Of a DNA stretch of 64,000 nt, positions 1 to 9,620 are shown piece after piece. Position 1 is the stretch's first letter; each line of letters begins with the position of its first letter. The DNA is from Agrostemma githago. Its lineage: Eukaryota; Streptophyta; Magnoliopsida; Caryophyllales; Caryophyllaceae. The notes under the pieces are model-generated. The model had not been told where the DNA came from. It saw nothing but the letters and a program-made list of their open reading frames with translations, and did no database searches. The stretch is from NCBI GenBank assembly GCA_958450325.1, contig OY288257.1, positions 12,481,873 to 12,545,872 on the forward strand, read 5' to 3'. Position numbers and translations under genes: made by a program.

Positions 1-39
1 CATTTTTACTACTAACATCGCTAATAATACCGTGTATAC

Positions 40-95
<56 letters not shown>

Positions 96-1655
96 TAAAA
101 ATCGGTTTTAAAACGTTGGACTACGATGATCACTTTTGGTCCGTCTAATCCCTTTACGAGCAACGACGGAGGTGGAGCCCTTTCGAGGAGCCCCGCCCCA
201 ATGTACTCAAGGGCGTGACGCGACCATGATCGGTCGTAGTTGAACGGATTAAATTCCTTTTCCATAATTGGCACGAAACCCGTTGACACGAAAATCGACA
301 TCACGTAATCCGAAAGGGTTAGTTCCGATGTCGTGACGTAGAGGGATGCATTTCGTCACCAATTCAAAATTTCCTAATCTAACGATAAAACGTTTTCATA
401 AAATCCCGATGACGGTATTATATTCGTTCATACACGTTTATAGTACCGGAGGCCGAATTAAATACAAATCGTGCGATATTTGTATTTGATTCGGTCGATC
501 ATCGATTTCAAGTCATAAAAACAAGCGAGTTATCACTCGTACAGGGGGCACTCGACCGAGTGCCATAGGCCACTCGATCGAGTAGCACCCCAAAAAGTGG
601 TCAGTAGCCACGTTAAATGTGCACTCGACCGAGTCACACCACCACTCGGTCGAGTGGGTCCTGTAATCCACAAAACCGAGGGGTTTGACCCACAAGTCAA
701 GTCCCGACCTTTTATCGACTTTAGTCATCACGTGTAAAGACTATCACGTGACTATCCTATTTTCAAAACCATGCACATCACGACACGTAGAACGACTTTG
801 ACCACCTTTTGACGTGATAAGTCGGGACAAGACTACGGGATGTGAGATTAGGCTAGCAATATGCCACAGTCTCATGTTCCCGTCCTTCGTTTAATATGCG
901 ACATAATGCGTATTTAATCGGGGTTAGTCCATCTACATATTTCGCGGTCTAGTTTACATACGGGTCCGTTTCTATCTTTAATTTGCTTTATTTTGTTTAT
1001 TATTTTTACGTAATGTTGTATTGTGAATTCCGGGTTGTATTTCCGCCCGTGTAACTTGTACGCTATTTTATTTCCTTTCGAGCTTCGTTTATTTACTTGC
1101 TTTTACGCTTTATAAATGAACCTCGCATGCTAAATCATTTCGACAAGTAATAAGATGCATTAAATGACGTAGTTAACGCAAAAATTCACATGCTTAGACA
1201 AAACGCTGTTTGCATATCATTTAATTATTTTACTAGCGCGCGTACACGAACACGAACGGTGTCTTAGTAGAGGCCGCCATGTGCGGGCGTGGTTGGGTGT
1301 CCTTAGTGGGCTTCCCAACACGTACCCTCACCCCTTACTCAGAACCTTTGGTTTCCGGATGTCCGAAACCCTTGGCGCACGAGAGTCATTCTTTACACGA
1401 TTACCGGTATAGATGGTATCGGTATCGCAATGCAAAGGGACGAGCCCCATAAACTCTGAAATCGGAGTGGGCTTACTTTGTGTATAGCCCATGACAACAT
1501 AGAGTGGGCTCGTATGGTTCCGAATAACCACAAAATTCGGTGGCGACTCCATTTTGACTTAAATTTCGAACCCGAGAACAATCTTACCACGAGATTCATT
1601 CGCCTACCCAAACCCGCGCTTCGCCGCGTCGGGGTGGACCTACGTCATGTCCACA
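1..1655 (+). mobile_element. Tat/Ogre-type LTR, 3' part (5' end outside window)
   Basis: The stretch aligns by eye with the 3' two-thirds of the LTRs at 15338-17951 and 49796-52413. Shared landmarks are the block around 1024-1060 (GAATTCCGGGTTGTATTTCC), the block at 1262-1340, and the terminus TGTCCACA at 1648-1655. It carries the same CGATCG/CGACCG palindromes near 549-655. A (CATA)n/(TA)n tract at 40-94 replaces the short TATGTATA of the other copies. No PBS follows the LTR end, so this is either a 3' LTR or a solo LTR; the 5' end is out of view. Confidence 0.85.
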
Positions 1656-1927
1656 GCTCTAGTTCTCCCTTGACCATTCCGTTACCCCTTTGACCCCGAC
1701 CTAATCCTAGCCCGTTTTCCTTAGTTGTTCTTCTTAGTCATAGTCTAGCCTTCTCCCTTTCTATCATTTTCTAGTTTAGCTCGTTGACTTAGTCTCGTAT
1801 TTGGGCCGACTTAGTCTAGGCTATACATTACCGTCCCCGTGGATTCGACCCGACTTACCCTATCTACCCTAGTTAGGTTAGCCGGTTATATTATTGACGG
1901 TTGGGACGTGACGAATCCCTACCATCA
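1656..1927 (+). mobile_element. Athila-type LTR remnant, 3' end
   Basis: The sequence matches the last ~280 bp of the Athila-type LTR ending at 27531 (shared blocks GACCCCGACCTAATCCTAGC and CCGTGGATTCGACCCGACTT) and ends in the same way, ATCCCTACCATCA. It starts abruptly where the Tat LTR ends, so the Tat LTR was inserted into this Athila LTR. It is more diverged than the pair at 25882 and 32063, so it is an older copy. On the right it abuts coding sequence of an FRS pseudogene. Confidence 0.8.
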
Positions 1928-3140
1928 CCAAACAATTGGTAGTTTCGCCGCGCCTCACCGTCAGCCCAGAAAACCTTGCTTACACTCCCATCTTTATCCA
2001 ACTCGTAGTCAAAAAAGAAACCATTTCTATTTTTAGCCATGTCTTTGAAACGATCGATGAATAGCTGACCGTCCCTCTCATGTAGAAAGCACTTTATATC
2101 TCTTCCCTAGTTTTTGAAGTCGACCAAGCTCGCACCCACGTTTGCGAATCCCTCTACTTGCTCCTTGTACATGTTGTATGTACGCGTTGCGCCATTCTTC
2201 ATCTGAGAATAAGAATTAAGAACTACTAAATTACATGCCCAACAAACAAAATTTATCACCCAGTGTGACTATTTGTAGAACATTAAGTATGATACTGTAG
2301 AACATTATGTATGTTACTGTAGACTATTTGTATTACTCTTATAATGAAATAGTGTTACTGTAAATAAAAGGTGTTACTCTATCTAATTCAACTGTTCTAT
2401 TTAGCATTTTATATCGATATAAGAATTAAATGACCTGCATAAAAGTACCTGCTCAAACATTGCAGATATGTTACTCTTATTCATATGTGTTACTCCAACG
2501 TATTCAACATGCGATTACACTATGGAAAATGTAACATTAATATATTCAGTTGTGTTACTCTTTTCCTTTAATAGTGTTACTCTATAGAACCAATGATGTT
2601 ACTCTAACAAAAATAATTAGATTATGCACACATTGATTTAATCCAGATTTTACAATCCCTAAAAAATGGTGTTACTCCTACCATACACACATGTTACTCT
2701 ATATAAAAACTTGTGTTACTCCATATCCGTGAATTATTCAAGATCATTTGCTTGTGGTACTTTGTCAGGTTCCTCGACAGCTTTTGAAATTCTCTGTATT
2801 TTGGTGAGATCAGTTCGTGGTTGGTCAATGTGGAACCTATCAATCCTGAGAGTGCCGCCTTTACTGAACAACCTAATCCTTGCCTTGCATTAGCAATGAC
2901 GGACCTTCGTCTTCTTTTTAAGCGCGTCTACAACAACTCCTTCCGCAGCTGCATCGTTAACAACTTTCACAGAATTCGTAAAACCCTGTCTGTTGCAGAC
3001 TAGGAGCATTGACTTTATCTCACCACGTACCATCGCTTTGTGGTGTACTTTCTACATCGAAACCGCAAGCCAGCGCGTAGATTTTATAAAATTCCACCGC
3101 CTCATCGATTTTTCCGAATACTTGCTGTAAAACATAAAAA
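1928..3140 (-). pseudogene. FAR1/FHY3-related (FRS) pseudogene fragment
   Basis: On the minus strand the segment 2206-1928 reads as FAR1-related protein: RDIKCFLHERDG, FFFDYELDKDG, then FWADGEARRNYQLFG, the residues that precede the MULE-transposase-like core of FRS proteins. Further upstream, 3140-2790 gives an N-terminal FAR1 DNA-binding-like stretch (EAVEFYKIYALACGF, then LVCNRQGF in another frame). An in-frame TAG interrupts the segment near 2110 and frameshifts split the N-terminal part. A plausible intron lies at about 2207-2790 (acceptor TTCTCAG before ATGAAG). The gene is cut at 1927 by the Athila LTR. FRS proteins are transcription factors derived from Mutator-like transposases, so a MULE transposase relative is the main alternative. 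Confidence 0.7.
2270..2725. repeat. Dispersed TGTTACTC motif cluster
   Basis: The octamer TGTTACTC (or ATGTTACTC) recurs about a dozen times at irregular spacing, in AT-rich DNA that probably is an intron of the FRS pseudogene. No unit length is constant, so it is not a simple tandem repeat. Function unknown. Confidence 0.6.
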
Positions 3141-3561
3141 TTTTGCACCTGCGATAATTAAATAACAGATACAAAATAATATGGAATACGAGTTTTGTTT
3201 TATAATCGAAAGATTGAGCGTTACAACTTCCGTAGATCTCTTGATTTCAATCTCGAAGGTTAGGGTTTTGATAGTACTACGGGGTCTTATCGACTTAGAT
3301 ACCGTAGGGGGTAGATGAGGTCTTTTTTGTGATTTATTCTATTTACCTACAATTTGGTAGTAGGATGATGGGGTCGTGTGTGAGACTTATTCCATCTTGC
3401 CTCCTCTAAACCCTAAATACCTAACCGTATTTATAGTCTAGTAACTTAGAGAGGAACCTAAGAATATTCTACCGTATCTAAGATATTATCACAATATTTA
3501 TTGATAATTATCTCTAAATACTAAATATATTGGAGATAAATAGATGCCAAAATATATAAAA
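3141..3561. other. No recognisable gene
   Basis: Unique-looking AT-rich sequence between the FRS pseudogene and the first Helitron-like element. It could be the 5' flank of the pseudogene. I see no ORF, repeat or promoter that I can support. Confidence 0.5.
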
Positions 3562-4456
3562 CTATATTAAAGCCCGTGCACTGCACAGGTTAGTTGGTTT
3601 AATTACATTGATGATGTACATTCGTTAAATAAGAAACTAAATAAAACTATGTCATTACAATAAATAAAATGATAACATGATATTAGTAATCAAACTTAAT
3701 TTCAGTTGAGTTTAGTAATCAAATTTAATTTCAGCTGAGTTTATAGTCTTAAGAGCTCATTTTAGAACTCAAAAAAATAAGAGACTTTTTAAGACTCAAA
3801 AGTTTTTTTGATTGATATCTAAGAACGAATGATTTTTTTTATTGATATCTAAGAACTAAAGATTAATCTTATTTTTAATATAAGATTCTATTGACTCATC
3901 TTAATTTTTCGATATAGGATAATTACTCAAGGTTTATAATTTTAAGATCTACTTTTAAGACTCAGAAAAATGCATGATTACTCTTATTTATAATATAGAA
4001 TCATCACCTTATTTTAATTTTTTTCGATGTGGGATAATTTTAGGTTTGTAGTCTTTTTAAAAGTTTACTCAAAAGATTGTTGGTTGATATTTAAAATCGA
4101 AAAATTACTCATTTATGATATAAAATTCAATCACCTCATCATAATTTTTTGATGTGATAATTTACTTAATTAAGTTTATAGTTTTAAGAGCTATTTTAAG
4201 ATTTAAAAAAAATTGTTTTTATGTCTAAGTTAAAGGATAGACGATTACTCTTTATTTATATAATCGAATTTGATCATAATTTTTCGATGTGGTAATTTAC
4301 TTAATTAAGTTTATAATTTTAAGAGTTATTTTTAAGATTAAAAGAATTTGTTTTTATGTCCAAGTTAAGGATAGACGATTACTCTTTATTTATATAGTTT
4401 ATTTAAGTTTATATATAGTCTAATTAAGAACTTTTATTTATAGGCGAATGATTATT

Positions 4457-5415
4457 GGGTTATTTAACAATAATAATACCAACTATAAGGCATCTTCCCA
4501 AAATAATATCAATTTTAATAATTCTGAGAATAATACGTATTATTGAAGTAGTTAAACGAGAGTAGTATGGGTGACTGGTTACCTGTAGAACCCTTCCACC
4601 TTCCTTTTTCACCTTTAAATTTATTTAACGGCAATAATATCAACTATAGAGCGTCTTCCGAAAATAATTCCAATTTTAATAAATCTGAGAATAATACATA
4701 TTTTTGGAGTAGTTAAATCAGAGTAGTATAGATGACCAGTTAACGATAGAACTCGTTCACCTTGCTTTTTCGCCTTTAATTTGTTTAATGTTCACTCTTT
4801 TTCACTTACTCAGTATACGAGGCATTAAACGTCATTAACGTCTTCGGTCTTCCTCTTCCTTCAACCTCACCAAATCTGACTAACAACACAGTCCTACACC
4901 AAAATCAACACGTTAATCTAAACGAAACTTATAGAAAAAAACGGAAGAAGGATGAAGGGTAATGGAGAGAGAGGATGAAGGAGAAGAGTAAGGAGGAGTA
5001 GACTTGAGAAAACTGACCCAACCCGAATAAGCCAAACCGAAACCGACCCGACACCCGATCCGTAGCATGATTTTGACCCGAGCTAACCCGAAACTGACCC
5101 GACTATTATTACAGAAAATTAGTCGATATCCCTAAAAAGGTTGAAAACAGCAAACCGGAGAATGACCTGAACCCGAAATTATCCGACCCGACCCGAAGTC
5201 AACCCGATTATTATAACCCGAAAGTGACCTGACCCAAAGCTGACCCGACACAGAGGTTAAATATTAATTAGGTGACCTGATGTAGCAGGTTATAAATTCA
5301 TTTATACTACTCTTGTTTAACTACTCCAATAATACGTATTATTCTCGGAGTTATTGAAATTGGTATTATTTTGGGAAGACGTCCTATAGTTGGTATTATT
5401 GTTGTTAAATTAACC
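4457..5415. mobile_element. Non-autonomous MULE (Mutator-like), 959 bp
   Basis: The element has terminal inverted repeats of about 110 bp: the left end GGGTTATTTAACAATAATAA corresponds to the reverse complement of the right end. It is flanked by a perfect 9-bp target duplication, ATGATTATT, at 4448-4456 and 5416-5424, as expected for Mutator-like elements. A second direct copy of the terminal repeat lies at about 4625-4740. The middle (about 5005-5260) is rich in ACCCGA-type repeats. No transposase ORF is present. Confidence 0.88.
5005..5260. repeat. Degenerate ACCCGA/TGACCCGA repeat inside the MULE
   Basis: Words such as GACCCGAC, AACCCGAA and TGACCCGA recur about 20 times over 250 bp. The array is imperfect and confined to the MULE interior. 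It is not the plant telomere repeat TTTAGGG. Confidence 0.7.
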
Positions 5416-6555
5416 ATGATTATTCTTATTTATAATTTATAGAATTTCATCACCTCATCTTAATTTTTTTTGATGTGGAATAATTTACTTAAGTTTATAG
5501 CCATAAGAGTGTTTTAAGACTCAAAAGAGAGGGGTATAATTTTTCGATGTGGGATAATTATACAACTGTTATATGTAAGAAATACATCAATTAGTCTTAT
5601 TTATAATATAGAAATCAAACACTTTATTATAATGTATCGATGTGGGATAATTCAACTAAAATTTGTAGTCTTATTTATAATATAGAATCATCACCGTAAC
5701 TTATTTTAATTATTTCAATGGGGGATAATTTTAAGTTTGTAGTATTATTAAGACCTATTTTAAACTACCTCAAGTTGGTTGATGTCTAAGAATTTTTCGA
5801 CTTATCATAATTTTTCGATGTGGATAATTTATTTAAGTTTATAGTCTTACATCAGCTCTTTTTAAGACTAAAAAAAATACTATCATTACTCTTGTTTATA
5901 ATATATAATATAGAATTTCATCGCCTCACCAATGTGGGATGATTTTAAATTTGTAGTCTTATGCATTAAATTAAATTTGTAATCTTATACATTAAAAGTT
6001 TTTTTAAGACATAAAAGTTTTTTGGACGATATTTAAAACCAAATGATTATTAATAAATGTTATGTTTTTTAATTTCATCACCTCATCATAATTTTTAATA
6101 TAGGATAATTAATTGAAGTTTATAGTCTTAAGAACTCATTTTAGATTCAAAAGACTTTTGATAGATATCGAAAAACGAATGATTACTCTTATTTATAATA
6201 TAAAATTTCACCATCATATTAAAATTTGTCGATGTGGGATAATTTTACAACTGTATAGGTAATAAATTCATCACACAATGTGAAACAAATAATATGAAAT
6301 TTATACTCTAATGAAAGCATTTTTTACCACGAATCTAATTATTTTATTTTTATAATCTATTTTACGATGATGTTTTTAAAAAATGAACTTTAAAGGTTTT
6401 ACCTCATAATTGTAAAACATCACATTAATATAATAAATTAAATATATATTATAATAATTAAAAGATTCTCTAATTGATTTTTTTTTATTATTTATGATAC
6501 TTTTCTAATTTGAGGTTTGATGAAACGGACCAATGAGATCGCTCGAAAAAAGCCT

Positions 6556-6556
6556 A

Positions 6557-6598
<42 letters not shown>

Positions 6599-6605
6599 GC
6601 ACGCA

Positions 6606-6637
<32 letters not shown>

Positions 6638-6665
6638 CACACGCACGCGCACACACACACACACG

Positions 6666-6729
<64 letters not shown>
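6556..6729. repeat. (TA)n-(CA/CG)n-(TA)n compound microsatellite
   Basis: About 170 bp of TA, then CACACA/CGCACG, then TA dinucleotides separating the two Helitron-like elements. All ORFs through it are repeat artefacts. Confidence 0.95.
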
Positions 6730-7891
6730 CTAGATTAAAGCTCGTGCGCTGCACGGGTTAGTTGGCTTAATTACATTGATGATGTACATTTTAAATAAGA
6801 AACTTAATCAAACTATGTCATTACAATAAATAAGATGATCACATGATATTAGTAATCAAACTTAATTTCAATGAATTTATAGTCTTAAGAGCTTATTTTA
6901 AAACTCAAAAGAACACATGATTGCTCTTATTTATAATATAAAATTTCATCACCTTATTATAAATTTTCGATGTGAAAATAATTTTACGTTTCTAGTCTTA
7001 TTAAGAGATTTTTTAAGACTCAAAAGTTTTTAATTGATATCTAAGAACAAATAAATTTTAAATTGATATCTAAGAATGAAAGATTAGTCTTATTTATAAT
7101 ATAAGATTTTATCGTCTCATCATAATTTTTCGATGTAAGATAATTTACTCAAGATTTATAGTCTTAAGATATGCTTTTAAGACCCAAAAAAAAACACACG
7201 ATTACTCTTATTTATAATATAGAATCTTGCCTTATTTTAATATTTTCGATGAGGGATAATTTTAGGTTTGTAGTCTTTGTAAAAGTTTTTTAAGATTCAA
7301 AAGATTGTTGGTTGATATTTAAAACCGAAAAATGACTCATTTATGATATAGAATTTCTCACCTCGTCATAATTTTTCAATGTGGTATAATTTACTTAATT
7401 AAAGTTTATAGTTTACTTAATTAAAGTTTATAGTTGTAAGAGCTATTTTTAAGACTTAAAAGAGTTTGTTTTTATATCTAAGTTACAAGGACAAGCGATT
7501 ACTTTTTATTTATATAATCGAATTTGACCATCTTATTATATATTTTGGATGAATAATTATTGTTATTTATATAATAAAAAAATTCACCTTATTATAATTT
7601 TTCGATGTGAGATAATTTTACTTAGATTTATTTAAGTTTAGATATAGTCTAAAATAAAACTTTTATTTATAGACGAATGATTACACTTATTTATAATATA
7701 TAGAATTTCATCAACTCATCTTAATTTTTCGATGTGGGATAAATATACTTTAACCATGTAGTCTTAGGCCCTGTTTTTTTCAGCTTATTTTCAGCCCATT
7801 TCAGACCAGCTCAGCTTCTATCAGCTCAGCCCAGCTCCTTTAAGCTCAGCTCAGAAGCTCCAATATTTTCAGCTTATAAAATAATACTTCA

Positions 7892-8033
<142 letters not shown>

Positions 8034-8096
8034 GCTTTCTCTCTCTACGTTCTAGAGAAAGATTTCTCTCTCGATGCGATCAGATTAACGTCGGTA

Positions 8097-9620
8097 ATGA
8101 CGGGGACAGGGCGAGGGAGGGGAAGGCCGCGAAAGGTTCAGTTTGAATGGCAGGGGGAACAGGCTAAATCTGAAAAGGTTTTGGAGAAGATTGATGAGGA
8201 TGATCGCGCTATTGAAGGGAATCAAACTCCGGTGACGGGAGGTTCCATCAATGATATTATCCACAAAGCTTTTCAATCGGCTTCTAAGGCTATATATAAA
8301 GAGTCGAGAGATGCTTCTCAGTCGAGCAGCGCCGGGAGGACCGAAGTTCCGACGACTGAGGAAGTGAACAAAAACAGGGGATCGGAAGAGGCCGCGGTGG
8401 AGGAGTCTCGTTCTGCGGATGTTGCTCTTCCTAGTACAGTTAATACTTCGCCATGGGTTGATAAAGCTAAAGAGCGGAAGATGGAGATGGAATTACATTT
8501 TGTTGAAGACAGTGTCATATCTACAGAGATTGATATTGTCTTTGATGATTTTGAAGATGAGTTAAGCTTGTGGAAATACACTCTAATGGGGAATATTATT
8601 GGGGCTAAGCCAACTTTGACGCAGGTCCAGGACTTTGTTCAGAAGAATTGGAATCAGGTTCGCCCTCCTGTTGTTCAATATTTCAAACGGGGTTGGTTTT
8701 CCTTCCGATTTTGTGGTCAAGCAGATATGGATTCAGTAATGCGTGGAGGACCTTGGCTAATTGGTCAGAACTCATTGATTCTGAAAAGATGGAGCCCTAG
8801 TTTCTCAATGGAAATGGATCGTGTATCCATTGTGCCGCTTTGGGTTCTGTTTTCTAATCTTGACCCATATCTCTGGTCTTCTTCAATCTTGAGTAAAATG
8901 GCAAGCAAGGTTGGGAAACCCATGTTCGCAGACACTACAACAACGTACAAAGAGAGGTTGTCCTTTGCAAGGGTACTTGTGGAGGTTGATGTGTCTCAGG
9001 AGTTGTCGGAGGCTGTGGTCATCAATATACCAATATTGGGGCAATCTGTTCAACGTATTGAGTATGAATGGTTGCCTTACTACTGTTCTGGTTGTGGCAA
9101 ATTGGGACATACAAAGGCAACGTGTAAACGTGAAAAGAAGAAAGACAAGACAGCTACATCAGCTGCTCCTGTGCAAAGATATACACCGAAGAAGAATGGC
9201 CCTCAGAGGGGAGGTGGTACCTCAGTCGGGATGGATGTGGAGCCTCATACCCTGACTGTAATGCATCGTGGAACCTCTGAGGAAGAGCTGGCTGGAGGCC
9301 TCTGTATCATTGGCTCAGGACCCCAGGCACTAGGCCCTACTGATACAGGAGACCAAGCATTGGTGCAGAAGGCTGCAGTGGTGATACTGACCTCATCTGA
9401 CACCAATGTTGGCTTCACTCCTGTTCAGAGGCGCTCAGGATGTGCTGGGCAAGGCCCTATAGTGACAGGCTCTGGTTCAAGCTATAATGGGGGATTGGAG
9501 ACTATCTTGCAGGTGGTTTCCCCTAATAGGTATGAAGTATTGGAGGGCATTGAGGAGGGACAGGAGGAAGGATGTGGTTCTCCTGATAGGGTGACTGTTC
9601 CTCCTGACAAACTGATATGA
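8097..9620 (+). CDS. LINE ORF1: DUF4283 and CCHC zinc-knuckle protein
   Basis: This is the nucleic-acid-binding ORF1 protein of a plant L1-like LINE, expected to coat the element RNA in the RNP. It is 507 aa and uninterrupted. Residues about 1-50 are basic (GRGRGRPRKVQ). A DUF4283 domain spans about 150-260 (FRFCGQADMDSVMRGGPWLI). A CCHC knuckle follows at about 327-343, CSGCGKLGHTKATC (CX2CX4HX4C). The C-terminal third is low-complexity and poorly conserved in such proteins. The stop TGA overlaps the ORF2 start in ATGA. It remains open although ORF2 is wrecked. It could be mistaken for a host zinc-knuckle gene, but the context is clear. Confidence 0.9.
   Translation: MTGTGRGRGRPRKVQFEWQGEQAKSEKVLEKIDEDDRAIEGNQTPVTGGSINDIIHKAFQSASKAIYKESRDASQSSSAGRTEVPTTEEVNKNRGSEEAAVEESRSADVALPSTVNTSPWVDKAKERKMEMELHFVEDSVISTEIDIVFDDFEDELSLWKYTLMGNIIGAKPTLTQVQDFVQKNWNQVRPPVVQYFKRGWFSFRFCGQADMDSVMRGGPWLIGQNSLILKRWSPSFSMEMDRVSIVPLWVLFSNLDPYLWSSSILSKMASKVGKPMFADTTTTYKERLSFARVLVEVDVSQELSEAVVINIPILGQSVQRIEYEWLPYYCSGCGKLGHTKATCKREKKKDKTATSAAPVQRYTPKKNGPQRGGGTSVGMDVEPHTLTVMHRGTSEEELAGGLCIIGSGPQALGPTDTGDQALVQKAAVVILTSSDTNVGFTPVQRRSGCAGQGPIVTGSGSSYNGGLETILQVVSPNRYEVLEGIEEGQEEGCGSPDRVTVPPDKLI

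Larger units (their letters stand above)
3562..6575 (-). mobile_element. Helitron-like element 1 (non-autonomous)
   Basis: Read on the minus strand, the left edge ends in a short hairpin (CCTGTGCAGTGCACGGG, 3573-3589), then CTTTAATATAG and T. This is the Helitron 3' layout (subterminal hairpin, ~10 nt, CTRR), with CTAG decayed to ATAG. The right edge (about 6500-6560) shares its sequence (GGACCAATGAGATCGCTCG) with the right edge of element 2 at 53410-53435, which supports a common 5' end next to a TA-rich tract. The interior is AT-rich, lacks Rep/helicase coding sequence and holds repeated USE-TATA modules. The exact 5' terminus is hidden by the microsatellite. Confidence 0.55.
3960..7745 (-). 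promoter_or_regulatory. Repeated USE + TATA modules (snRNA-promoter type), block 1
   Basis: On the minus strand the word ATCCCACATCG occurs exactly at 4025-4035, 5545-5555, 5638-5648, 6230-6240 and 7730-7740, with decayed copies between. It fits the plant snRNA upstream sequence element RTCCCACATCG. In most copies a TATAAATA box follows after about 29-33 nt; the copy at 5545-5555 lacks a clear partner. From established knowledge, about 33 nt is the spacing of Pol II-type plant snRNA promoters, against about 23 nt for Pol III-type. The downstream units resemble no snRNA that I recognise. Confidence 0.5.

Noticed and set aside
6492..6754. Long ORFs in the CA/TA microsatellite
   Set aside because: All frames are open because the dinucleotide repeat lacks stops; the proteins are pure His-Thr, Cys-Val and Ile-Tyr alternations.
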